64,000 nt of DNA, from the NCBI RefSeq assembly GCF_030687895.1, contig NZ_CP117452.1, positions 5,571,001-5,635,000 on the forward strand, written 5' to 3'. Numbering within the stretch: position 1 is the first letter of the stretch; each line of letters starts with the position of its first letter. The DNA comes from Pseudomonas sp. FP198 (lineage in GTDB: Bacteria; Pseudomonadota; Gammaproteobacteria; Pseudomonadales; Pseudomonadaceae). This document shows, piece by piece, positions 43,235 to 54,400 of this stretch. The notes beneath the pieces are model-generated. The model was not told the origin of the DNA, did not search any database, and was given only the letters and a program-made list of their open reading frames with translations. The position numbers and the translations under genes are program-made.

Positions 43235-44602
43235 TTACCGCTCATGCAACGCCTCGGCCCGGGCCTTGATGATGGGCTTGAGCAGGTAGCTCAGCACGGT
43301 CTTCTTGCCGGTAATGATATCCACCGACGCCACCATCCCGGGGATGATCAGCAAGGGCTTTTCAGGCGTGCCCAGGTGGCTGCGTTCGGTGCGCAGCTTG
43401 ATGATGTAGTACGTGGTTTTTTTGTCTTCGTCGGTGATGGTGTCGGCGCCGATCTGTTCCAGCTTGGCTTTCATCCCACCGTAGATGGTGTAGTCGTAGG
43501 CGGTGAATTTCACCGTGGCGTCCTGGCCGGGGTGCAGGAAAGCGATGTCCTGGGGACGGATCTTCGCTTCCACTAGGATAGTGTCGTCCAGGGGCACGAT
43601 TTCCACCAGGTCGCTGCCGGGCTGGATTACGCCGCCGATGGTGTTGACCAGCAGTTTGTTGACAATGCCGCGCACCGGCGATGTCACCAGGGTACGGCTC
43701 ACCCGGTCCTCCAGAGCCTTGCCGGTGGCCTGAGCCTTGTTCAGGTCGGTGCGCGCCTCATTGAGCTGGGTCAGTGCCTCGCTGCGGAACTTGCCGCGAG
43801 TCTCGTCGATCTTGCGCTGCACTTCCTTGATCGCCGACTCGGCGCGAGGGATTGCCAGCGTCGTCGCGTCCAGTTGCCCACGGGTCTCGACTTCGGCACG
43901 CTTGAGCCGCAGCACTTCCACCGGCGATACCGCGCCCTGGGCAACCAGCGGCTCGGACATGTTGATTTCCTGGCGTTGCAGCGCCAGGCCGGAGCGGTAT
44001 TGCGCCTGCTTGGAGACGAACTCGCGCAATTCCTGCTGACGCTGGATCAGCTGCTCCTGCAAGCCGCCGATTTCATCGTGCAACTGCTGGCGGCGGCTGA
44101 TGTACAGCGACTCTTCGCTGGCAGCCTGACCCGGTACGGCCTTGAGTACGTCGGCCGGGAAATTCAGCGGTCGGTCATCGACCTCGGCACTCAGGCGCTC
44201 GACCCGCAACAGCATGGACAGGCGATCCGCCTCGGTTTCACCGACGTTGGAGACAAACCGCGTGTCGTCCAGGCGAATCAACGACGCACCGGCGTCGACG
44301 ATCTGCCCTTCCTTTACAAACAGTTCGGCGACGATACCGCCTTCCAGGTTCTGGATTTTCTGGATCTTGGACGAGGGGATCGCTTTGCCGTCGCCCTTGG
44401 TCACTTCGTCGATCTCGGCGAAGTTGGCCCACAGCACCAGGAACACGAAAAAACCGATGATCCCCCAGATCGTCAGGCGCACCACGCGGGGGGCGTCTTC
44501 GATCAGCGCCTTGTTGACCTCGGGCAGCGGTTGGCCATGCAGCGAGTCGGAACCTTTGAAGTAACGACCCACAGCGCCCTTGAAACCGGATTTAAGCAAC
44601 AC
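43235..44602 (-). CDS. lapC: LapC, HlyD-family type I secretion adaptor
   Basis: This 455-residue membrane fusion protein is anchored by one helix (IIGFFVFLVLWANFAEI, ~49-65). It has KIQNLEGGIVAELFVKEGQIVDAG (lipoyl half-motif), a long coiled coil (~150-290) and TSPVRGIVNKLLVNTIGGVIQPG (second half-motif). The C-terminal beta-barrel contains the conserved P-G-M segment near the end. It links the LapB ABC transporter to the LapE channel for LapA export. It overlaps lapB by 11 nt. The assignment comes from the gene order lapE-lapB-lapC next to lapA. Confidence 0.93.
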   Translation of the reverse strand: MLLKSGFKGAVGRYFKGSDSLHGQPLPEVNKALIEDAPRVVRLTIWGIIGFFVFLVLWANFAEIDEVTKGDGKAIPSSKIQKIQNLEGGIVAELFVKEGQIVDAGASLIRLDDTRFVSNVGETEADRLSMLLRVERLSAEVDDRPLNFPADVLKAVPGQAASEESLYISRRQQLHDEIGGLQEQLIQRQQELREFVSKQAQYRSGLALQRQEINMSEPLVAQGAVSPVEVLRLKRAEVETRGQLDATTLAIPRAESAIKEVQRKIDETRGKFRSEALTQLNEARTDLNKAQATGKALEDRVSRTLVTSPVRGIVNKLLVNTIGGVIQPGSDLVEIVPLDDTILVEAKIRPQDIAFLHPGQDATVKFTAYDYTIYGGMKAKLEQIGADTITDEDKKTTYYIIKLRTERSHLGTPEKPLLIIPGMVASVDIITGKKTVLSYLLKPIIKARAEALHER

Positions 44603-46748
44603 TGATCTGCCCCTTCTTCAACGCTTCCATGACGGCGGCTTTCGGGCCGTCGGCGAGAATCTGTCCACGGTCGATCACCAGCAGGCGGTCCACCAGCGAC
44701 AGCAAGGAGGCCCGGTGCGTCACCAGCAACACGGTCTTGTTTTCCACCACGGCGGCGAGGCGTTGTTTCAGGCGCTCTTCACCGGTGTTGTCCATCGCGC
44801 TGGTAGGTTCGTCCAAGAGCAGGATCGGTGGATTGAGCAGCAACGCGCGAGCCAGGGCGACGTTCTGGCGCTGGCCGCCGGACAGGTTCTGCCCGCGCTC
44901 ACCGACTTGCAGTTCATAGCCTTGCGGATGCAAGCGGGCGAACTCGTGTACGCCTGCCAGCTCCGCGGCCTGAAGCACCAATTCATCCTCGACGTAGCGG
45001 GCTCCTGAAGTGAGGTTGTCGCGCAGGGTTCCGGACAGCAGCTGGATGTCCTGGGGCACGTAGCCGATGTTGTAGCGCAGCTCGCTGACGTCGATCTGGC
45101 GGATGTCCACGCCGTCCACCAGCAACGCGCCGTCATCCGGCTGGTAAAGCCCCACCAGCAATTTTGCCAGGGAGCTTTTGCCCGAACCACTGCGGCCAAT
45201 GATGCCGATTTTTTCGCCCGGCTTGATCACCAGGTTGATGTTCTTCAGCGCGGCGTTCTGCTGGTTCGGATAGGTAAAGTTCAACTGGCGGCATTCAATG
45301 GCGCCCTGCAGGACTTTGCGGCTGAGCGGGCGCTCGTCGAAATTGCGTTCCTGGGGCAACTCCATCATCTGGTCGACGGAAGTCATGGTTACCCGTGCCT
45401 GCTGATAGCGGGTCAGCAGGCCCGACAACGAGGCCAATGGGCTCAGGGCTCGACCGCTGAGCATGTAGCAGGCGATCAGCCCACCCATGCTCAGGTTGCC
45501 GGCGATGATCTGGTAGACACCGAAGACGATCATGATCACCCCGGCCAGTTGCTGGATCAGCAAGGTGATGTTCATCGCCAGGCCGGACAGCATCTTCACG
45601 CGCAGCTCGAGGCGGCTGAGGGTGCCGATGGTCTGTTCCCATTGGTACTGCCGTTCACTTTCGGCGTTGTTGACCTTCACCGCATCCAGGCCGGCCAGGG
45701 TTTCGATCAGGCTGGACTGGCGCTCGGCGCCCAGGGCCATGGTTCGTTCCATGGTCGCTACCAATGGCTTCTGCAAGGCATAGCCAATCAGCAAGGCGAT
45801 CGGGAACGCCAGCACCGGAATCCACACCAGGTGCCCGCCCAGGATCGCGATGACCATGAAGATCAGCAGCGTGAACGGCAAGTCGATCAGGCTGGTCAGG
45901 GTTAGCGAGGCAAGGAAGTCCCGCAGGCTCTGGAACTCGTGGATGTTCTGGGCAAAGCTGCCGACCCGCGCCGGGCGATATTTCATCGCCATGCCGACGA
46001 TGCGCTCGAACAGCGTCGCCGAAATGATCAGGTCGGTTTTCTTGCCCGCCAGGTCCAGGCACAGACTGCGCAGCATCTTCAGGATCAGGTCGAAGATGTA
46101 GGCGCCGGTAATGCCGACCGCCAGTACCCACAGGGTTGATTCGGCCTGGTTCGGCACCACGCGGTCGTAGACGTTCATCACGAACAGCGGCGCGGCCATG
46201 GCGATGATGTTGATCAGTAGGCTGGCCGCGATTGCATCGGCGTACAGCCAGCGGGAGCGTTTGAGGGTGTCGCGAAACCAGGAACGCGCCCGTGGGATCA
46301 GCGTGCCGTGGTTGACGTCAAATTTATGCTGCGGTTGGGCGAAGAAAACCTTGCCACTGTAGTCATCGGCCAGCAGCTCGCGGCTGACGGTGACCTCTCC
46401 GCCATCGCTTTCGCTGAGCAGCAAGCGCGCCTGGTCGTCACCGGCCCAGCCCAGCAGCACGGCGCTGCGGCCTTCTTTGAGCAGCAGCAGAGCCGGCATG
46501 GCGATGGCCGGGATCTGTTCGAGCTTGCGTTGCAACACCCGGCCTTGCAGACCGGCACGGGCCGCCGCGCGCGACAATAAGTCGACGCTCAAGCGTTGCT
46601 TGGGCAACGGCAGGCCGGTGGTCAGCATCGCCGCGCTGGCAGGTTTCTGGTGCAGCATGCAGAGCGCCAGCAAACCATCCAGCAGCGGGTCATCGTGCAG
46701 CGTGCGCGGGTCGTGAACTAGTTCGACTGGACTGACTTCTGATTCCAC
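44592..46748 (-). CDS. lapB: LapB, type I secretion permease/ATPase
   Basis: About 718 residues. An N-terminal C39-like domain (~15-130; DPLLDGLLALCMLHQKPASAA) lacks the catalytic cysteine motif of true C39 peptidases, as in HlyB-type transporters. A six-helix ABC membrane domain and an ATPase follow, with Walker A GRSGSGKSS, signature NLSGGQRQNVALARALL, Walker B ILLLDEPTSAMD and switch His VTHRASLL. It powers LapA secretion. Both possible starts are GTG; I prefer 46748 over 46757. It sits between lapE (27-36 nt gap) and lapC (11 nt overlap). Confidence 0.93.
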   Translation of the reverse strand: MESEVSPVELVHDPRTLHDDPLLDGLLALCMLHQKPASAAMLTTGLPLPKQRLSVDLLSRAAARAGLQGRVLQRKLEQIPAIAMPALLLLKEGRSAVLLGWAGDDQARLLLSESDGGEVTVSRELLADDYSGKVFFAQPQHKFDVNHGTLIPRARSWFRDTLKRSRWLYADAIAASLLINIIAMAAPLFVMNVYDRVVPNQAESTLWVLAVGITGAYIFDLILKMLRSLCLDLAGKKTDLIISATLFERIVGMAMKYRPARVGSFAQNIHEFQSLRDFLASLTLTSLIDLPFTLLIFMVIAILGGHLVWIPVLAFPIALLIGYALQKPLVATMERTMALGAERQSSLIETLAGLDAVKVNNAESERQYQWEQTIGTLSRLELRVKMLSGLAMNITLLIQQLAGVIMIVFGVYQIIAGNLSMGGLIACYMLSGRALSPLASLSGLLTRYQQARVTMTSVDQMMELPQERNFDERPLSRKVLQGAIECRQLNFTYPNQQNAALKNINLVIKPGEKIGIIGRSGSGKSSLAKLLVGLYQPDDGALLVDGVDIRQIDVSELRYNIGYVPQDIQLLSGTLRDNLTSGARYVEDELVLQAAELAGVHEFARLHPQGYELQVGERGQNLSGGQRQNVALARALLLNPPILLLDEPTSAMDNTGEERLKQRLAAVVENKTVLLVTHRASLLSLVDRLLVIDRGQILADGPKAAVMEALKKGQISVA

Positions 46749-46784
46749 GCTCGGCACTCTTTCGCTGAAAAACGGATGGATGGC

Positions 46785-48134
46785 TTAATTCATCCCAGGC
46801 AACTGGACCTTGGGTTTCACGTCGGTCTGCACAACCGATGCCAACGGCGCGACCACGCCTTGGCTTTTCAGCAACTGGCCCATGGTCGCCTTGATCCGGT
46901 ACTGGCTGAACAGCTGCACGTTCTTGATTTCCGCCAGACGGCGGGAGGCGCTGAACAGCTCGTTTTCACTGTCGAGCAAGTCGAGCAGGGTCCGCTCGCC
47001 GAGGCTGAACTGCTTCTGGTAGGCGGTGCGCACGTTGGCACTGCGATCCACGTATTGCTGGGCGATCGGCACCTGGGCGTTGGCGTTGTTCAGGGCGTTC
47101 CACGCCAGGCCCAGCTCTTCGTTCAATTGGCGTAGCGCGTTGTTGCGGATATCCAGCGCCTGGTTGGAGAGGTAGGACTTGGATTCCAGGTCGGCCTTGT
47201 TGCTGCCACCGGCGTACAGGTTGAAGCGCATGCGCAGCATGGCCTGCCATTCATTGTTGTGGCCGTTCTGGCCGTCCAGGTCGTTGTCGGCGGTGCGTCC
47301 CAGTTCCGCGTCGAAGCGAGGGTAGAAGCTCGACTTGGCGGCCTCGTACTGCTTCTCGGCGGCGGCAATGTCGGCTTCGGCCGAGCGCAGCACCGGGCTG
47401 TTTTCCAGCATCTGGGCACGGGCTTCGGTCAGGTTCGCCGGCAGCAACGCCAGAAAGTCGGCGGGGCGCTCCAATTGGTCAGGCAATTGGCCGACGGCGC
47501 TGAGGTAGTTGGTCTCGGCATCGGCCAGGTTGGTCTGCTCGGTGATCAGGTTGTTGCGGGCCTGGGCCATGCGCGCCTCGGCCTGGTCCAGGTCGGCGCC
47601 GCTACCTACGCCCCGGGAAGTGCGCAGCTTGATCTGATCGAAAATGCGCTCATGACTCTTGAGGTTTTCCTCGGCCAGGCGCACGAACTCACGGCGGGTC
47701 AGTACGTCCAGGTACACCTGGGCGACGGTCAGCCCGGTGCGCTCGGAGGCATCGAGCAAGGAATAGGCGCGAGCACTGACGTTGGCTTGTTGACGCCCGA
47801 CTTCGCTGGACGTCGCAAAACCGTCAAAAACCATTTGCGACAGGCGCAGGCTCGATTCGCTGCGGTTCAGGGTTTCCCAATGATTGTTACTCCCCGAACG
47901 GGTCGTCACGCTGTCGGTGCCTTCACGGCCGTAACCGGCTGCGAGGTCCACTCTAGGCAGGTAGCCGCCCTTGGCCGCCTTCAGCTGATAGTCCGCCGCC
48001 AGGCGGCTGTTCACGCCTGCCTGAATTTCCGGATGAACATCCAATGCTTGTTGCATGGCCTGCGGCAAGGTTTGTGCTTGTACGAAACTGGCGGCCAGGG
48101 CGAAGGGTAAAGCCTTGAACAGGTGCGAAAGCAT
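46785..48134 (-). CDS. lapE: LapE, TolC-family outer-membrane channel
   Basis: This 449-residue protein starts at ATG 48134 with a Sec signal MLSHLFKALPFALAASFVQA; an upstream in-frame codon at 48203 would put 23 polar residues before the signal. Family features include LPQAMQQALDVHPEIQAG, the GxGSGADLDQAEARMAQARNNL equatorial helix, LYAGGSNKADLESKS and FSLGERTLLDLLDSENELFSASRR. It is the outer-membrane exit channel for LapA and, in the Lap model, holds the LapA retention module. It is divergent from lapA and first in the lapEBC operon. Confidence 0.93.
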   Translation of the reverse strand: MLSHLFKALPFALAASFVQAQTLPQAMQQALDVHPEIQAGVNSRLAADYQLKAAKGGYLPRVDLAAGYGREGTDSVTTRSGSNNHWETLNRSESSLRLSQMVFDGFATSSEVGRQQANVSARAYSLLDASERTGLTVAQVYLDVLTRREFVRLAEENLKSHERIFDQIKLRTSRGVGSGADLDQAEARMAQARNNLITEQTNLADAETNYLSAVGQLPDQLERPADFLALLPANLTEARAQMLENSPVLRSAEADIAAAEKQYEAAKSSFYPRFDAELGRTADNDLDGQNGHNNEWQAMLRMRFNLYAGGSNKADLESKSYLSNQALDIRNNALRQLNEELGLAWNALNNANAQVPIAQQYVDRSANVRTAYQKQFSLGERTLLDLLDSENELFSASRRLAEIKNVQLFSQYRIKATMGQLLKSQGVVAPLASVVQTDVKPKVQLPGMN

Positions 48135-48494
48135 GGTTGGAAAATTCCCGAAACTCTTGTCTTGAATCACAGCGAAACGTGTCGCTGCATCGGATGATGG
48201 CAACCGGAATGACCGTATGTCGGAAAGTTCAAAACAGGGGCAGGAACACGCACCGAAAGAACAGGTCGCCGCTTAAATATCAATGTGACATTACAGGGGC
48301 GATTGTTTAGGATGGCCAGCATAAGGTCAATAGTTTGGCAGAAACAAAATAACCTGAACTAGCTGTCAAAATATCGTCATATTTCCAGCGTCAAAACATT
48401 ATCCCTTTGTGCGCATGAACGTCCAGACCGCTATGGCCAACGAGGCTGTCGGGTCCATGGAAGTCTACTGAACGTGGTACCCGGAGAGTCTTCA
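48135..48494. promoter_or_regulatory. lapE-lapA divergent control region with two candidate FleQ boxes
   Basis: The 360-bp region is markedly more AT-rich than its flanks. GTCAATAGTTTGGC at 48326-48339 matches 11 of 14 positions of the FleQ box consensus as I recall it (GTCAATAAATTGAC). GTCAAAATATCGTC at 48365-48378 matches 10 of 14. FleQ is known to control lapA in Pseudomonas with c-di-GMP. The lapA start is preceded by CCGGAGAG. Confidence 0.5.
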
Positions 48495-51400
48495 ATGAGC
48501 AGTGTTATTGCCGTTGTCAAAAGCATTGTTGGTCAGGTTTTCGTCGTTTCCCCCGAGGGCATTCGGCGCGTACTCATTGAAGGCGATCGCCTTAACGTAG
48601 GCGATCAGTTGGACACCGGCCCTGCCGGCGCCGTCACGTTGGAACTGGCTGATGGCCGCACGCTCGACCTGGGCCGCGATACCCAGTGGAGCGCCAGTGC
48701 GCCGGACTCTTCCACCGACCTCGAACAGGCCACTGCCCAAGCCGCGCCTTCAGTAGAAGAGCTGCAGCAAGCCATCGCCGCCGGTGTCGACCCGACCACC
48801 GCCCTGGAAGCCACCGCGGCCGGCGCCACCGCTGCCGGTACAGGCGGAGCCGTGGGCGGCGGTCATAGCTTCGTCGTGCTGGATGCCACGGCCGGCAGCG
48901 TCGACCCTACCATCGGCTTCCCGACCGAGGGCCTCGCTGCGGCCGCGGCAACCGATGACAACATCCTGGGTGGTGACGACAACGCCGATACCACCGCCAA
49001 CGCCGTGCTCAATGCGACAATGACCTTGAGCGCCACCCCGACCCTGACCGAGGCCGGGGGCGTGCTGGTCTACACCGCGACCGTGACCCAGGCGCCGCAA
49101 ACCAACCTGACCGTAACCCTGTCCAACGGCGCGGTGATCGTGATCCCGGCCGGGCAGCTGACCGGTAGCGTCAACGTGCCCCTGGCACCGAACGACACGG
49201 TCTACAACGATCCCAGCCAAGTCAGCGTGACCGTCACCGGCACCTCTGGCGGCACCGGCATCGCCGTGACCTTGCCGACCACGCCAGCCGTGACGCAGAT
49301 CACCGATACCGTCGACACCACCACCGTCACCCTGAGCGCCGGCAATACTGTCACCGAAGGCGGCCAGATCACCTACACCGCGACGCTGACCAACCCGGCT
49401 CAAACGCCGGTGACCGTGACCTTGAGCAATGGCTCGGTCATCACGATTGCCGCTGGCCAGACCACCGGTACCGTGGCTGTTGATACTCCGGCTAACGATG
49501 CCTATAACAACGGCAGCACCGTCAGCACTACGATTACCGGCGCCACTGGCGGTAACTTCGAAAATCTGGTGCCGAGCACTACGCCTGCGGTTACTACGAT
49601 CACTGATTCGGCTGACGCCACTGGCCTGACTTTGACCGCCAGCGAAACCATCACCGAAGGCGGCCAGATCACCTACACCGCCACGTTGACCAATCCGGCC
49701 CAGACGCCAGTGACCGTGACCTTGAGCAATGGCTCGGTCATTACCATCGCCGCCGGACAAACCACCGGTACCGTGGCGGTCAATACTCCGGTTAACGACG
49801 TCTACAACAATGGCAGCACTGTCAGCACTACGATTACTGGCGCAACCGGCGGTAATTTCGAGAATCTGGTGCCCAACACTACGCCTGCGGTCACCACGAT
49901 CTCTGACTCGGCTGATACGACTGGCCTGACGCTCAGCGCCAGCGAAACCATCACCGAAGGCGGTCAGATCACTTACACCGCGACGCTGACCAATCCGGCT
50001 CAGACGCCAGTGACTGTCACGTTGAGCAATGGCTCGGTCATTACCATTGCCGCTGGCCAGACCACCGGTACCGTTGCCGTGGATACCCCGGTCAACGACG
50101 TCTACAACAACGGCAGTACCGTCAGCACCACGATCACTGGCGCAACCGGCGGCAACTTCGAAAACCTGGTGCCGAGCACGACGCCTGCGGTTACTACGAT
50201 CACTGATTCGGCTGACGCCACTGGCCTGACTTTGACCGCCAGCGAAACCATCACCGAAGGCGGCCAGATCACCTACACCGCCACGTTGACCAATCCGGCC
50301 CAGACGCCGGTGACCGTGACGTTGAGCAATGGCTCGGTGATCACTATCGCCGCCGGCCAGACCACCGGTACCGTGGCTGTCGATACCCCGGCTAACGACG
50401 TCTACAACAATGGCAGCACTGTCAGTACTACGATTACTGGCGCAACCGGCGGTAACTTCGAGAATCTGGTGCCGAGCACTACGCCTGCGGTTACTACGAT
50501 CACTGATTCGGCTGATACTACCGGCTTGACCTTGTCCGCAACCGACACCGTAGCGGAAGGAGGCTCGATTGTTTACACCGCGACCCTGACCAACGCTGCC
50601 GGCTCGCCGGTGACCATCACCCTGAGCAACGGTGCGGTGATCAACATCGCGGCTGGTGCTACCACTGGGACCGTGACTGTCGACGCACCGAAGGACGACG
50701 TCTACAAAGACGCTGGCAAAGTTGAAGTCAGCATCGACACGGCAGTTGGCGGTAACTTTGAGGACCTGGTGCCTAGCACTGCACCCGTCGTCACCGACGT
50801 GACCGACACCCTCGACACCAGCACTGTTTCGCTTACCGCGACTTCGACTGTTGGCGAAGGCGGCACCGTGGTTTACACCGCTTCGGTGAATGCTCCGGTC
50901 ACCGGCGCTCCGCTCGTAGTGACCTTGAGCAACGGCCAGTCCATCACCATCCCAGTCGGCGCAAGCTCCGGCTCGGTGAACTTCACCGCACCAAACGATG
51001 CGTTGGCGGGCGGTAGCAACCTGAGCGTCAAGATCGACGACGCCAAGGGCGGCAATTACGAAAATCTGGAAATTGATGGTAAGCCTGCGGACACCGCAGT
51101 GACCGATACCCAGGACACTACCGGTCTGACGCTTTCTGCAACCGACACCGTGGCCGAAGGCGGCTCCATCGTCTACACCGCGACCTTGACCAACGCTGCC
51201 GGCTCGCCGGTCACCATCACCCTGAGCAACGGCGCGGTCATCAACATCGCCGCCGGTGCTACCACTGGCACCGTGACTGTTGATGCTCCGAAGGACGACG
51301 TCTACAAAGACGCCGGCAAAGTTGAAGTCAGCATCGACACGGCAGTTGGCGGTAACTTTGAGAATCTGGTGCCTAGCACTGCACCCGTCGTCACCGACGT

Positions 51401-54400
51401 GACCGATACCCTCGACACCAGCACCGTTTCGCTCACCGCGACTTCGACGGTTGGCGAGGGCGGCACTGTGGTTTACACCGCTTCGGTGAACGCTCCAGTC
51501 ACCGGCGCCCCGCTGGTCGTCACGCTGTCGAATGGTCAAAGCATCACCATTCCGGTTGGTTCGAGTTCCGGGTCGGTGAATTTCACCGCACCTAACGATG
51601 CGTTGGCGGGCGGTAGCAACCTGAGCGTCAAGATCGACGACGCCAAGGGCGGCAACTACGAAAACCTCGAAATCGATGGCAAGCCTGCGGACACCTCAGT
51701 CACCGACTCGACTGACACGACGGGCCTGACCCTGTCCGCAACCGACACCGTAGCGGAAGGCGGTTCGATTGTTTACACCGCGACCCTGACCAACGCAGCG
51801 GGCTCGCCGGTCACCATCACTTTGAGCAACGGCGCGGTCATCAACATCGCGGCTGGCGCTACCACTGGGACCGTGACTGTTGATGCTCCGAAGGACGACG
51901 TCTACAAAGACGCTGGCAAAGTTGAAGTCAGCATCGACACGGCTACCGGTGGCAACTTCGAAAACCTGGTGCCTAACACTGCACCAGCGGTGACCGACGT
52001 CACCGATACGCTCGACACCTCGACTGTCAGCCTGACGGCTTCCCCTTCCGTGGGCGAAGGCGGCACTGTGGTTTACACCGCTTCGGTGAACGCTCCAGTC
52101 ACCGGCGCCCCGCTGGTCGTCACGCTGTCGAATGGTCAAAGCATCACCATTCCGGTTGGTTCGAGTTCCGGGTCGGTGAATTTCACCGCACCTAACGATG
52201 CATTGGCGGGTGGCAGCAACCTCAGCGTCAAGATCGACGACGCCAAGGGCGGCAATTACGAAAACCTGGAAATCGACGGCAAGCCTGCAGATACCGCAGT
52301 AACTGATGCCCAAGACACTACCGGTCTGACACTGTCTGCAACCGACACCGTCGCCGAAGGCGGCTCCATCGTCTACACCGCTACCCTGACTAACGCAGCC
52401 GGCTCGCCTGTCACCATCACTTTGACCAACGGCGCGGTGATCAATATCGCCGCCGGCGCCAAGACCGGCACCGTGACCGTCGACGCGCCGAAAGATGACG
52501 TCTACAAAGACGCTGGCAAAGTTGAAGTCAGCATCGATAAAGCCACCGGTGGCAACTTCGAAAATCTGGTGCCAAGCACTGCTCAAGCCGTGACGGACGT
52601 CACCGATACCCTAGACACTTCGACTGTCAGCTTGACCGCTTCCCCTTCCGTGGGCGAAGGCGGCACTGTGGTTTACACCGCTTCGGTGAACGCTCCAGTC
52701 ACTGGCGCCCCGTTGGTCGTCACCCTGAACAACGGCCAATCCATCACCATCCCAGTTGGCGCAAGCTCTGGCTCAGTGAACTTCACCGCGCCTAACGATG
52801 CATTGGCCGGCGGCAGCAACCTGAGCGTCAAGATCGACGACGCCAAAGGCGGCAACTACGAAAACCTGGAAATCGACGGCAAGCCTGCAGACACCGCAGT
52901 AACTGATGCCCAAGACACTACCGGTCTGACACTGTCTGCAACCGACACCGTCGCCGAAGGCGGCTCCATCGTCTACACCGCGACCTTGACCAACGCTGCC
53001 GGCTCGCCGGTGACCATCACCCTGAGCAACGGCGCGGTGATCAACATCGCCGCCGGCGCTACCACTGGGACCGTGACTGTCGACGCACCGAAAGATGACG
53101 TCTACAAAGACGCCGGCAAAGTTGAAGTCAGCATCGACACGGCAGTTGGCGGTAACTTTGAGAATTTGGTGTCTAACACTGCACCCGTCGTCACTGACGT
53201 GACCGATACCCTCGACACCAGCACCGTTTCGCTCACCGCGACTTCGACGGTTGGCGAGGGCGGCGTAGTGATCTACACCGCTTCGGTGAACGCTCCAGTC
53301 ACCGGCGCTCCGCTGGTCGTCACGCTGTCGAATGGCCAAAGCATCACTATCCCAGTCGGCGCAAGCTCCGGCTCGGTGAACTTCACCGCACCAAACGATG
53401 CGTTGGCGGGTGGCAGCAACCTCAGCGTCAAGATCGACGACGCGAAAGGTGGCAACTACGAAAACCTGGAAATTGATGGTAAGCCTGCGGACACCGCAGT
53501 CACCGATTCGACTGATGCCACGGACTTGACCCTTTCCGCAACCGACACCGTCGTCGAGGGCGGTTCGATTGTTTACACCGCGACCCTGACCAACGCCGCC
53601 GGTTCGCCTGTCACCATCACCCTGAGCAACGGCGCGGTGATCAACATCGCCGCCGGCGCCAAGACCGGCACCGTAACCGTCGACGCGCCGAAAGACGACG
53701 TCTACAAAGACGCCGGAAAAGTGGAAGTCGGCATCGATAAGGCCGTTGGCGGTAATTTCGAAAACCTCGTGCCAAGCACCACGCCAGCCGTGACCGACGT
53801 CACCGACACCCTCGACACCAGCACCGTTTCGCTCACCGCGACTTCGACGGTTGGCGAGGGCGGCGTTGTGGTCTACACCGCTTCGGTGAATGCTCCAGTC
53901 ACCGGCGCCCCGTTGGTCGTCACCCTGTCGAATGGTCAAAGCATCACCATCCCGGTCGGCGCAAGCTCCGGCTCTGTGAATTTCACCGCACCTAACGATG
54001 CGTTGGCGGGCGGTAGCAACCTGAGCGTCAAGATCGACGACGCCAAGGGCGGCAACTACGAAAACCTCGAAATCGATGGCAAGCCTGCGGACACCTCAGT
54101 CACCGACTCGACTGACACGACGGGCCTGACCCTGTCCGCAACCGACACCGTCGCCGAGGGCGGTTCGATTGTTTACACCGCGACCCTGACCAACGCCGCC
54201 GGTTCGCCTGTCACCATCACCCTGAGCAACGGCGCGGTGATCAACATCGCCGCCGGCGCCAAGACCGGCACCGTAACCGTCGACGCGCCGAAAGACGACG
54301 TCTACAAAGACGCCGGAAAAGTGGAAGTCGGCATCGACAAGGCTACCGGTGGCAACTTCGAAAACCTGATCCCGAATACTGCACCTGCCGTGACCGACGT

